Made by a program: the position numbers and the translations under genes. A stretch of 38,224 bases of DNA, taken from NCBI GenBank assembly GCA_919902105.1, contig CAKKQO010000058.1, positions 1-38,224 on the forward strand, written 5' to 3'. The notes under the pieces are model-generated. The model saw only the letters and a program-made list of their open reading frames with translations. It had not been told where the DNA came from and did no database searches. Of the stretch, positions 6,329 to 13,876 are shown piece after piece (within the stretch, counting starts at the first letter, position 1; the number at the start of each line of letters is the position of its first letter). The DNA comes from Omnitrophica bacterium GWA2_41_15. Its GTDB lineage: Bacteria; Omnitrophota; Gorgyraeia; Ghiorseimicrobiales; Ghiorseimicrobiaceae.

Positions 6329-7537
6329 GTGAATCAATTGAGTTGGACAGAAGAAAAGAGATTGTTAGCGGGATGTTCGGTAATAAATAGGGATAGGCCT
6401 ATCTGCCATATAGTTCGACAAACCATTGGTAGTAATTTGAACTGGGATTATATATTAGAAAATGCTTTAGAAAATGGCACATCTTCCCTATTATATAGAA
6501 ACTTGAAGGAAATCAATGATGATGGTCTTGTTCCCAGATTGGTAATCAAAAAATTAAAGGATATTTATTTTGATATTACCGCAGAGAATATCTTTTTACT
6601 TGAAGAGCTTGGCAAAGTCTTGAAGAAGTTTAATGAAGAAAGAATCTCTGTGATTATACTAAAAGGAGCTGCACTCCTAGAAAATATATACCAAGATATC
6701 GGCTTAAGGAGGATGCGCGACATAGATATTCTCGTAAAAAAAAAGCAACTGCACAAAATCGATAGAACCTTGAAACAATTGGGCTATTTTTCTGCTTATA
6801 ACTGGGCAGATTATATGGAGATATCTCCCAGCCAATATCTCAATTCTATATGTTATATAAAAAGACAAGGCAAAATGTTCGTCATCCTGCATCTTCACTG
6901 GCATATAATAAATACTACTGTTCCGGTTTATTCGTATGGTCCTATAAATATAGAGAGATTTTGGAAAGAAGCAGGGCAAACCACTATAGCTGGGGTTAAA
7001 ACATTAGTAATGGCCCCACATCACTTGCTTATTCATCTCTCGGAACATATCTTAAAGCATTCCTATAGTCATTTTATCCTTTTCTGTGATATTTTTGAAG
7101 TAATTAGGTATTGTAATAAAAATGGGCTTAATTGGGAGTTACTCGTTCAGGATACAGTTGAATTTAATCTAAATAAACCGGTATATTATGGTTTATATTT
7201 TACCTCTAAGTTTTTAGGAGCTGAAATACCGGAGAGGGTTTTAACAAGACTTAAACCTTCTTATCTTAATTATGGAGAAAGGAAAATTCAAACCCTGATT
7301 GAAGAGAATAGAGGTCTTCCAGATTTAAATTGTTTTTCTTATTTCGTTATGAATGAGAAAGTTACAGAGAAGTTCAAGTTTGTCTTACGAAGTATCTTCC
7401 CATCCCGAGAGATTCTCGCCTTGCAGTATATTGTAGCGCCCAAAGATATAAGATTTCACCATTATATTCTTAAAGTGAAAAGTGCCTTTATGCAGGGATT
7501 AAGAGTCTTAATTTATTTATTGAGGCGGCCTACTTAA
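6329..7537 (+). CDS. Family-5 nucleotidyltransferase (RiPP tailoring candidate)
   Basis: A 402-residue protein of the uncharacterised nucleotidyltransferase_5 type. The signature is ISVIILKGAALLENIYQDIG (K112-G113) followed by LRRMRDIDILV, with D131 and D133 as likely metal ligands of a polymerase-beta-like fold. Members recur in lasso and other PqqD-linked clusters beside HprK-like kinases and are thought to add nucleotidyl or phosphoryl groups to the peptide; this is not well established. The start is GTG 6329, with GAGAG about ten bases upstream, 21 bases after the precursor stop. Its stop overlaps the stop of the convergent ABC permease gene by 4 bases. It is the last gene of the operon. 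Confidence 0.8.
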   Translation: MNQLSWTEEKRLLAGCSVINRDRPICHIVRQTIGSNLNWDYILENALENGTSSLLYRNLKEINDDGLVPRLVIKKLKDIYFDITAENIFLLEELGKVLKKFNEERISVIILKGAALLENIYQDIGLRRMRDIDILVKKKQLHKIDRTLKQLGYFSAYNWADYMEISPSQYLNSICYIKRQGKMFVILHLHWHIINTTVPVYSYGPINIERFWKEAGQTTIAGVKTLVMAPHHLLIHLSEHILKHSYSHFILFCDIFEVIRYCNKNGLNWELLVQDTVEFNLNKPVYYGLYFTSKFLGAEIPERVLTRLKPSYLNYGERKIQTLIEENRGLPDLNCFSYFVMNEKVTEKFKFVLRSIFPSREILALQYIVAPKDIRFHHYILKVKSAFMQGLRVLIYLLRRPT

Positions 7538-8340
7538 TATTGCACCAGACTTCCCTGCTGGCGTGCTTTTTTAAGGGCAAATTTAAACGAGGCAAGACTT
7601 AAAGGAAGCAGTAATAAAGAAAATAGGAGGAGAAATCCTATTTCTTTTGTAAGTTGACTTATAGTGTAACCTTTATAAACTGCCAATTCCACTGCCCGAA
7701 TAGCATAGGTGATAGGAAAAAATTTCGCCAGAAATTGTAGCCAAGCGGGCATAATAGTAATGGGAAAATAGACCCCGCAGATTAGTCCTTCCAGACTATT
7801 TATAATCCAGCCCAGAGGATTTCCCTGTTTAAATACCATAATAAAACTTGCCGAGAGTATGCCTAAACTACTGAAAGAAATAATTGTTAAAAATAGTATT
7901 ACCAAAGTGGATAATATATTTACATTAGCGAAGCTGATTTTAAATAAAAATATACCTAAGGCAATATAGATAGCCATATCTACAGTAGCAAATAAAAGAT
8001 TCCATAATCCTAAAGAGAAGAGTATGGTGGATATCTTGACGGGTGTTAAAAATAGAGCTTCTAAGGTTCCCTGCATCTGTTCAAAGCGAATTCGGCTGGA
8101 AAAGGACCCTAATCCCACCCCAATATAACTGAAGAAGGCCATACTCAGAAGGACGTAAGAGAAATAATTTACGCCGAATTGTTGGAGGTGTCCGACTATC
8201 CTTTGACCGAATAATTTATCAATGAAGAAATAGGTCAATACAGTTCCAAGAACACCGAAAAGCCTGAATATAAAAGACAATTTATAACTGGATTCAATCA
8301 GAAAATCCTTTTTTATGAAAGCAAAGGGTTTTTTAAGCAT
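7534..8340 (-). CDS. ABC-2 type transporter permease
   Basis: A 268-residue integral membrane protein with about six hydrophobic segments. The family pattern is present: a cytoplasmic IRFEQMQGTLEALFLTPV segment, GNPLGWIINSLEGLICGVYFPI near the middle, and FLAKFFPITYAIRAVELAVYKG near the end. ABC-2 permeases export drugs, peptides or polysaccharides. It follows its ATPase by 4 bases on the minus strand. It converges on the RiPP operon and has no polysaccharide genes on its own strand, so export of the mature peptide (or self-immunity) is the attractive role. A general drug or lipid exporter is the alternative. Confidence 0.88.
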   Translation of the reverse strand: MLKKPFAFIKKDFLIESSYKLSFIFRLFGVLGTVLTYFFIDKLFGQRIVGHLQQFGVNYFSYVLLSMAFFSYIGVGLGSFSSRIRFEQMQGTLEALFLTPVKISTILFSLGLWNLLFATVDMAIYIALGIFLFKISFANVNILSTLVILFLTIISFSSLGILSASFIMVFKQGNPLGWIINSLEGLICGVYFPITIMPAWLQFLAKFFPITYAIRAVELAVYKGYTISQLTKEIGFLLLFSLLLLPLSLASFKFALKKARQQGSLVQY

Positions 8341-8344
8341 ATTT

Positions 8345-9130
8345 TTAACTCTTTTCAGTTAATTTTACAAAAATCTCACCCAAGCTGGCAACAGGATTGT
8401 TTATTTTCCTTCGCAGTTCTTCCATTGTTCCCAGGGCATAAAGCCTTCCTTTATGCAATATCATAAATAGGTCGCAAAGATCTAAGGCCTCATCCATATG
8501 GTGGGTGGTGAATATAACTGTCTTTTCTTTTTTTCTCACCAAATCCTCTTTTATAAAGTTTCTTAAATCCAAAGCAGTTGCATAATCCAGACTTTTGGTT
8601 GGTTCGTCTAAAAGGAGAAGTTCCGGGTCATTAAGAAGACCCCTAATTAGTGCAAACTTTTGTTTCATTCCTGCAGAATAGGTATCAAAGCGGCTATCCT
8701 GGTAATCTATGGCAAAAAGTTTAAACAATTCTTCAATTTTGTCTTTTGGATTTTTCAGACCGTACATAGATGCAAAAAATTCAAGATTTTGCCTTCCAGC
8801 AAGGCGCCAATAGAAGCTTCTCTCCTGGGAAGAGACCATACCAATAAAGGATTTAATCTTATCGTCATTAATACCGAGACGGTAACCATTTACAACTACG
8901 CTACCTTTATCGGGGAGTATTAAAGTAGCGATTATCTTTAAAAGGGTGGTTTTACCTGCGCCATTGGGTCCGAGAACACCAAGTATCTGACCTTTCTTAA
9001 GAGAAAATGAGACATCTTCAAGCGCCCTGGTTGGCTTTCTATGCTTGAAATCGAGTTTAATCAATTTGCTGAAGGAAAGAGGAGGGGTAAAATCCTTGGT
9101 TAATTTTTCTACTTCTAATATATGTTTCAT
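8345..9130 (-). CDS. ABC transporter ATP-binding protein
   Basis: A 261-residue ATPase with Walker A GPNGAGKT (54-61), signature YSAGM (151-155, in place of LSGGQ) and Walker B LLLLDEPTKSLD (171-182). IFTTHHMDEAL supplies the switch His. The style (DrrA/NodI-like, with an ABC-2 permease partner) marks it as an exporter. The first 35 residues before RALEDVSFSL carry an insert (PPLSFSKLIKLDFKHRKPT) common in this subfamily. It is the first gene of the minus-strand pair and is driven from the compact divergent promoter region at 9153-9203. Confidence 0.93.
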   Translation of the reverse strand: MKHILEVEKLTKDFTPPLSFSKLIKLDFKHRKPTRALEDVSFSLKKGQILGVLGPNGAGKTTLLKIIATLILPDKGSVVVNGYRLGINDDKIKSFIGMVSSQERSFYWRLAGRQNLEFFASMYGLKNPKDKIEELFKLFAIDYQDSRFDTYSAGMKQKFALIRGLLNDPELLLLDEPTKSLDYATALDLRNFIKEDLVRKKEKTVIFTTHHMDEALDLCDLFMILHKGRLYALGTMEELRRKINNPVASLGEIFVKLTEKS

Positions 9131-9152
9131 TTGGTTGCCATTCGTTTATAAT

Positions 9153-9181
9153 AATATACCATAATAAAAAGAACTTGACAA
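9153..9181 (-). promoter_or_regulatory. Promoter of the ABC exporter genes, overlapping the divergent one
   Basis: Read on the minus strand, TTGTCA (9181-9176) is a 5/6 match to the -35 consensus. After exactly 17 bases comes TATATT (9158-9153), a 5/6 -10 match. The predicted start near 9146 leaves a short leader before ATG at 9130. Its -35 shares bases with the plus-strand TTGACA because the site CTTGACAAG is palindromic. Confidence 0.5.
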
Positions 9182-9203
9182 GCCATTTATTATATGATAT
9201 TCT
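9175..9203 (+). promoter_or_regulatory. Promoter of the second MerR/ExeA module
   Basis: A perfect -35 TTGACA at 9175-9180 is followed after 17 bases by TATTCT at 9198-9203 (4/6 match); TATGAT at 9193-9198 is the alternative with a short spacer. Transcription would start near 9210, giving about 50 bases of leader to ATG 9262. The TTG inside the -35 box is unlikely to be a start codon. Confidence 0.5.
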
Positions 9204-9261
9204 TACAGAAGATAGTTTACTTAAAGTAAATACTGTAAATAGTACATTGCAGGATATTAAT

Positions 9262-9489
9262 ATGTCAAAAAACCTGATCTCTATAAAGGAAATTGTGCGA
9301 AAATATAACATTCCTTATTCCACAGTTAACCATTATACAATAATTGGGTTATTAACTGTTGCAGATAGAAAGAAGAACATAAGGCTGTACGATGAGGCAG
9401 AGCTAAAAGTTAGGTTAAGAAGGATAGCGGAATTAAGGGGCAAAGGTTATCCGTTACATTTGATTCAGAAGGAGTTAGATACGGTTTAA
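9262..9489 (+). CDS. MerR-like helix-turn-helix regulator, copy 2
   Basis: A 75-residue DNA-binding protein with ISIKEIVRKYNIPYSTVNHYT as the helix-turn-helix, an IRLYDEAEL wing and RRIAELRGKGYPLHLIQKEL at the end. It is a paralogue of the 362-610 product and likewise lacks an effector domain. The open frame extends up to 9175, but that part covers the promoter. ATG 9262 has AGGA (9251-9254) seven bases upstream, so I take the short form. An ExeA-type gene follows after 16 bases, repeating the arrangement of copy 1. It probably controls the polysaccharide operon, the divergent exporter, or both. Confidence 0.75.
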   Translation: MSKNLISIKEIVRKYNIPYSTVNHYTIIGLLTVADRKKNIRLYDEAELKVRLRRIAELRGKGYPLHLIQKELDTV

Positions 9490-9505
9490 AAGGGCTAGGG
9501 AAAAT

Positions 9506-10319
9506 ATGTATGATGAATATTGGGGATTTAAAGAGAAGCCGTTTCAGAATACGCCTGATCCTCGTTTTTTCTATAAATCTTTGGAGCATGAAGAGGCTTT
9601 AATGAAGATGCTTTATATAATTGAAGAGGGGCTAGGGGGGTATGCTTACTGGCGTATTTGGCTGTGGAAAAACGGTTATCGGCCAAGCCCTTTTAGAGAA
9701 ACTCCCCAGTGATAAGTATAAGATAGCATTTATTACCAACCCTCAACTTGAATATGTAGAGCTTCTTAGAGCTGTTGTGCGTAACTTAAAGAGCGTGGAG
9801 TTGCCTATTAAAAAGAGCGAACTTTCTGCAGACTATTTGTTAGAGATTTTGGGCAATATATTGGAAAACAATGCTAGAGATGGCACAGAAACAGTAATCA
9901 TTATTGATGAGGCCCATATCATAAAGGATGAGTATATATTTGAAGAATTACGGCTTTTATTGAATTTCCAGAGAAGAGATAAGTTTTTATTAACCTTGCT
10001 TTTGTTTGGCCAACCAGAATTAAAACAGAGAATCGAGGATAATAAACAATTAGAACAAAGAATTGCTATAAAAAGTCATTTAGAAGCCTTTAACCAGCAA
10101 GATACGCGCAATTATATAATCCATCGGCTTCGCGTAGCCGGCGGAGCGGATTCTATCTTTGAGGAAAGTACTTTTAAGATAATTCATAATCGTTCTGGCG
10201 GCATCCCCAGAAGAATAAACCGGATTTGCGACCTGAGCCTTTTAGTAGGTTTGAACAAAGACGTAAAGCGCATCGGTCAGCAAACAGTGGAAGAAGGCCT
10301 ACAGATTCTGGGTGGCTAA
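9506..10319 (+). pseudogene. ExeA-type AAA ATPase, copy 2, frameshifted in a G6 run
   Basis: The N-terminal part (MYDEYWGFKEKPFQNTPDPR through IIEEGLGG) runs in one frame and stops at 9712. The rest (MLTGVFGCGKT, Walker B TVIIIDEAH, LLFGQPEL, IPRRINRICD) is in another frame from 9642. The switch falls at GGGGGG, 9635-9640. Either one surplus G or two missing G restores the frame; two missing bases give the same spacing as paralogues 1 and 3 (EGKGAAMLTG). Everything else is intact, so this may be an assembly or sequencing error, a recent inactivation, or slippage-controlled expression. The role would be as in the other ExeA-type copies, here at the head of the polysaccharide export genes. Confidence 0.82.
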
Positions 10320-10329
10320 GCCGTTTTTA

Positions 10330-10358
10330 TTGGAATTATAATGAAAAACAAGTATAAT
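10330..10358 (+). promoter_or_regulatory. Possible internal promoter for the export genes
   Basis: TTGGAA (10330-10335, 4/6) and a perfect TATAAT (10353-10358) are separated by 17 bases. The predicted start, about 10365, lies at the AGAGGA ribosome site of the next gene, giving a very short leader. The match is good but the geometry is tight. Confidence 0.4.
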
Positions 10359-10378
10359 ATACCAAAGAGGAAAAATAA

Positions 10379-11719
10379 ATGAGGGATTCCCAAAAATATA
10401 TTATTAAGCTCATCATTTTTATATCTCTAATAAGTGTATTATGGTTTCCTGCTGAGACAGAGGCAGGAAGTATTTTTGATTTCTTCCGCAAAAGGAAAGA
10501 GCCGGCAGCTACTGAAAAGGCAGGAAAGGAGTTAGCTATCCCCCTCCACAAACTCCTACCAGAAGAAAAATTAGAAGTCTCCCAAATTGAATCTCTTTAT
10601 CAACAAGCTAAAGAAGATTTTATTCAAGGAGATTATCCTGCCGCTATAGTAAAGTTTGCTGAAGTAATTAAATTAGAAAAAGACCTTTACCCTATCTACA
10701 CAACTTATGCCCAAGAATATATCCAGCAGGCCCAGGAGATAATTAAAGAACAGGAGGATAAACAAATACAGGCGCATAGGGAAACTGAAGAAGGACGAAA
10801 AAGAAAACAAAAAGAGCTTGCCGACAGGGCAGAAGAAGAAAGATTAAGGAAAGAAACTGAAAAAAAAGAAAAATTAGCTCAAATAGAGCCTGCTTATAAA
10901 GAAGCAGAAGAAACTTTTTTAGAAGCAAAAGCTAAATTTGAAAAGGTTGCAGAGTTAGAGAAAGGCTTAGGGGTTACTTCTACAACCCGAGCTAAGGAAT
11001 TTGAAGATTATTTGGCTCAGAAAGAAGAGCGGTTGGCAGAATCAGGAACAGAGAAAAAAGGTGTTGAAGAAAAGGAAGTTTTAATTCAAGAGGAAGAGGC
11101 TTTAGCTCATAACGGGGATGTTATTAGAGAAGAGCCACAGCTTTTAGAATATACTATTAGCGATGAGGATACATTATATATCTCTGTCTGGCAAGAGGAA
11201 AACTTAAGCCAGGAGGTCATTGTTCGTCCGGATGGCAAGATATCTTTTCCTTTGGCCGGAGATGTTCCTGCTGCAGGTTTAACCTTTACTCAACTAAAAG
11301 AGGAACTCACCAAAAGACTTAAGGATTATGTTAAATACCCTATGGTTTCCATCTCTCTTAAGAAACTAGGTGGTAGAAAAGTTATTGTTTTAGGCGAAGT
11401 AGGTACTGCCGGCGTCTATTCTGTTACGGGAAAATGCACCGTATTGGAGGCAATTGGCAGGGCCGGCGGCTTTACAGCGCATGCTGTTCCTTCCAGTGTA
11501 ATACTTATCAGAGGAGGATTAGAAAGTCCTGAAGGCAAAAGGCTCAATTTAAGCCGGACCATTAACAAAACTGATATGAGTCAAAATGTCGCTTTGCAGC
11601 CGGAAGACGTCGTTTATGTTCCCAAAAAATTTATTGCTAATGTGAATTACGCTGTAACTCAAATTCTTGGTCCTGTATCTCAAGGTGCTTATACAGCTAA
11701 AACATTTAGCGACTGGTAA
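10379..11719 (+). CDS. Polysaccharide export protein (Wza-type) with N-terminal coiled-coil/TPR extension
   Basis: A 446-residue protein. Residues 1-28 look like a signal peptide (hydrophobic IIKLIIFISLISVLWF, then AETEAG); there is no lipobox Cys, unlike Wza. Residues 70-115 resemble a TPR repeat (LYQQAKEDFIQGDYPAAIVKFAEVI). Residues 120-240 are a highly charged Glu/Lys helix, probably a coiled coil. The poly-export domain begins near 255 (YTISDEDTLYISVW, then VRPDGKISFPLAGDVPAAG). SLBB-like sequence follows (VIVLGEVGTAGVYSV, LEAIGRAGGFT). Wza-type proteins form the outer-membrane channel for capsule or exopolysaccharide. It is adjacent to the Wzc-like kinase, the usual partner. The N-terminal extension is unusual. 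Confidence 0.88.
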   Translation: MRDSQKYIIKLIIFISLISVLWFPAETEAGSIFDFFRKRKEPAATEKAGKELAIPLHKLLPEEKLEVSQIESLYQQAKEDFIQGDYPAAIVKFAEVIKLEKDLYPIYTTYAQEYIQQAQEIIKEQEDKQIQAHRETEEGRKRKQKELADRAEEERLRKETEKKEKLAQIEPAYKEAEETFLEAKAKFEKVAELEKGLGVTSTTRAKEFEDYLAQKEERLAESGTEKKGVEEKEVLIQEEEALAHNGDVIREEPQLLEYTISDEDTLYISVWQEENLSQEVIVRPDGKISFPLAGDVPAAGLTFTQLKEELTKRLKDYVKYPMVSISLKKLGGRKVIVLGEVGTAGVYSVTGKCTVLEAIGRAGGFTAHAVPSSVILIRGGLESPEGKRLNLSRTINKTDMSQNVALQPEDVVYVPKKFIANVNYAVTQILGPVSQGAYTAKTFSDW

Positions 11720-11738
11720 GATTATAAAGGAGGCGGTT

Positions 11739-13688
11739 TTGCCACAATACGAATTGAATTTAAGGGATTATTTAAGAATTTTCCGCAAGAGAAAATTTAT
11801 CATAGTTATAACTTTTCTTGTTGTAACCATAACTAGTTTTTTCTATCTTTCTCTACAGCAGCCGATATATGAAGCTTCCACTACAGTTAAAATACTGGAA
11901 CGGCAAAGCATAGCCGGGCTCCTTACAGAATGGATTGTTTATAGCCCAGCGGATATAATGGAATCGCAGGCTAAAATAATAACAGGATTCCCAATTATGC
12001 AAAAGGTAGCTCTGCACCTGGGTTTGATAGATGATACTATCCCGACCTCAAAAATCCACAGTATAGTGGGAGGTTTACAAGGCAGTGTGACTACTGAGAC
12101 AGTTAAACAGACAAATATTATTAGAATTACTGCTACTACAGGCAATGCTAAAGAGTCCATGGATTTAGCCAATACTGTAGCCCAGGTTTATGTAGAAGAA
12201 AATTTATTGGAGAAAAGAAAGCAAGCCAGCACTGCCCGCCAATTTATTGAAGAACAATTGTCTCAGCTAGAAGGAAGATTGAAAGAAGGAGAAGAACATC
12301 TGAGGAAATTCAGCGATGAAGTAAAAGGCATAAGACTAGCTGAACCCATTCAGAAAAAATTGGTGGATTTAGAATTTCAATTGGTTGCCTTTTTACAGAG
12401 ATACACCGATAAACACCCCCAAGTAATCCAGCTTAAAGAACAGATTAAAGATTTAGAAGCACAACTGGCAGGCTTTTCTGGCCAGGAGCTGGAATATGCA
12501 AGACTTGCCCGAGAGGTTGAGGTCAACAAGAAGCTTTATGATATGCTAAAGGAGAAACTTGAAGAGGCGCGTATTACTGAAGCCCAGAAGGTAAGCGATG
12601 TCTCTATAGTTGACCCGGCAGTTATGCCCCGTTCCCCTGTAGGTCCACAGAAAAAGACAGGCATTCTTATAGGTGGAATAATGGGGCTAATATTAGGTAT
12701 TGGCCTTGCTTTTATGTTTGAAACTTTAGATACTTCTATCGGGACCATAGAGGATGTTGAAAATTTACTGAAGTTACCCGTATTAGGAGTTATTCCTTCG
12801 GTTCCAGGCGGATTTAAAGCAGAAAAGAATATTTTTGAAAAATTTAAGAGGAAATTTTTACCTTCCATACCGACCGACGCCGAAGAGTCTTATATACGTT
12901 TGGTCGTTCATCATAAGTCTAACTCTCCTATAGCAGAGGCGTATCGCAATCTTCGCACCAACCTTAAACTTGGTCCATCTCAAAAGACTTTTCTTATCAC
13001 TAGCGCGGGACCCCGCGAAGGCAAGACCACGATTTTGGCAAATTTGGGTTTAACTATAGCTCAAAAAGGGGTAAAGACGCTTTTGGTTTCTTCTGACCTC
13101 AGACGCCCAGCATTGGCTAAGACTTTTGGTATAAAGCGAGAGCCGGGTTTAAATGAAATTATAGCAGGGACGGTAAATTTAGAAGATGCCCTGAGGAATA
13201 TTTCAGATATTATGCTGGGAGATATACAACTCGATGAAATAATAAAAACCCCGGGTATAGAAAATATATGGATTCTTCCGGCAGGACATCTACCTTTTAA
13301 TCCTGCAGAAGTTTTAGGATCCAAAGATATGTCAAAATTGATTGAGGAGCTTAAAAAGAGATTTGATGTTATTCTTTTTGATTCCCCTCCTGTCTTGCCT
13401 GTAACCGATGCCAGTCTTTTAGCTCCTAAGATGGATAGCACTGTTATATGTTATGAAATTGGCAGAACCGCAAGAGCCGCCCTTTTGCGAGCTAAAATTC
13501 AATTGGAGTCAACAGGCGCTAAAATCTCAGGAGTGGTTCTAAACCACATTGCGCCCCAAACCGAGACAATGGCAGCCTATCCGTATTACTACAGATACAA
13601 ATACGGATATTATGGGAAGGAAGAGTCAGACAAAAAGCATAAAAGGCTAAAACAGAGGGAAGAGTCATTTACAGAGGCCGAAGCATAA
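11739..13688 (+). CDS. Wzz/Wzc-type polysaccharide chain-length protein with BY-kinase domain
   Basis: A 649-residue fusion. It has an N-terminal Wzz domain with one membrane segment (about 20-42), a periplasmic coiled-coil/GNVR region ending in VDPAVMPRSPVGP, and a second membrane segment (about 306-328). A cytosolic tyrosine kinase follows: Walker A SAGPREGKTT from 422, Walker A' LLVSSDLRRP, and Walker B VILFDSPP at 544-551. The C-terminal tyrosine cluster YPYYYRYKYGYYG (614-626) is the autophosphorylation tail. It sets polymer length and couples to the Wza-like channel. I chose TTG 11739: AAAGGAGG (11726-11733) sits five bases upstream, whereas the longer frame from 11667 runs inside the preceding gene. 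Confidence 0.92.
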   Translation: MPQYELNLRDYLRIFRKRKFIIVITFLVVTITSFFYLSLQQPIYEASTTVKILERQSIAGLLTEWIVYSPADIMESQAKIITGFPIMQKVALHLGLIDDTIPTSKIHSIVGGLQGSVTTETVKQTNIIRITATTGNAKESMDLANTVAQVYVEENLLEKRKQASTARQFIEEQLSQLEGRLKEGEEHLRKFSDEVKGIRLAEPIQKKLVDLEFQLVAFLQRYTDKHPQVIQLKEQIKDLEAQLAGFSGQELEYARLAREVEVNKKLYDMLKEKLEEARITEAQKVSDVSIVDPAVMPRSPVGPQKKTGILIGGIMGLILGIGLAFMFETLDTSIGTIEDVENLLKLPVLGVIPSVPGGFKAEKNIFEKFKRKFLPSIPTDAEESYIRLVVHHKSNSPIAEAYRNLRTNLKLGPSQKTFLITSAGPREGKTTILANLGLTIAQKGVKTLLVSSDLRRPALAKTFGIKREPGLNEIIAGTVNLEDALRNISDIMLGDIQLDEIIKTPGIENIWILPAGHLPFNPAEVLGSKDMSKLIEELKKRFDVILFDSPPVLPVTDASLLAPKMDSTVICYEIGRTARAALLRAKIQLESTGAKISGVVLNHIAPQTETMAAYPYYYRYKYGYYGKEESDKKHKRLKQREESFTEAEA

Positions 13689-13717
13689 GATTTCAAAAAC
13701 AGCTGCTTTAAAAATGG

Positions 13718-13749
13718 TGGGCTAAAGGAGACAATAGCCCATTTATTAT
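13718..13749 (+). terminator. Hairpin with T-rich tail after the Wzc-like gene
   Basis: TGGGCTA (13718-13724) pairs perfectly with TAGCCCA (13735-13741) across a 10-nt loop and is followed by TTTATTAT. The stem is short and the tail broken, so it may only attenuate transcription into the ligase gene. Confidence 0.4.
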
Positions 13750-13767
13750 ATTAGAGGAATTCCAAAA

Positions 13768-13863
13768 TTGTATTTTATCTTACTCATTATTTTTCTGATT
13801 TTATTTTCTTGGCTTATAAGATTTGCTTTAGTGATGTTTTATTACATTCGTCGATTATATTAA
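13768..13863 (+). CDS. Possible 31-aa single-span membrane peptide
   Basis: A short frame starts at TTG 13768 with GAGGAA (13754-13759) eight bases upstream and ends at TAA 13861-13863. The product is one hydrophobic helix (YFILLIIFLILFSWLI) with a basic end (YYIRRLY). The stop lies 13 bases before the next gene. Small membrane peptides near polysaccharide polymerases are plausible, but I recognise no family, and AT-rich sequence gives such frames by chance. Confidence 0.3.
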   Translation: MYFILLIIFLILFSWLIRFALVMFYYIRRLY

Positions 13864-13876
13864 GGAAAAGATATGT

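Noticed and set aside
6131-6337. A 68-codon reverse-strand frame over the precursor gene
   Set aside because: It has no family resemblance or ribosome site; the forward frame has a perfect Shine-Dalgarno and meaningful motifs.
11667-11738. Longer N-terminus for the Wzc-like protein
   Set aside because: It runs inside the preceding gene; TTG 11739 has an excellent ribosome site and gives the normal Wzz start.
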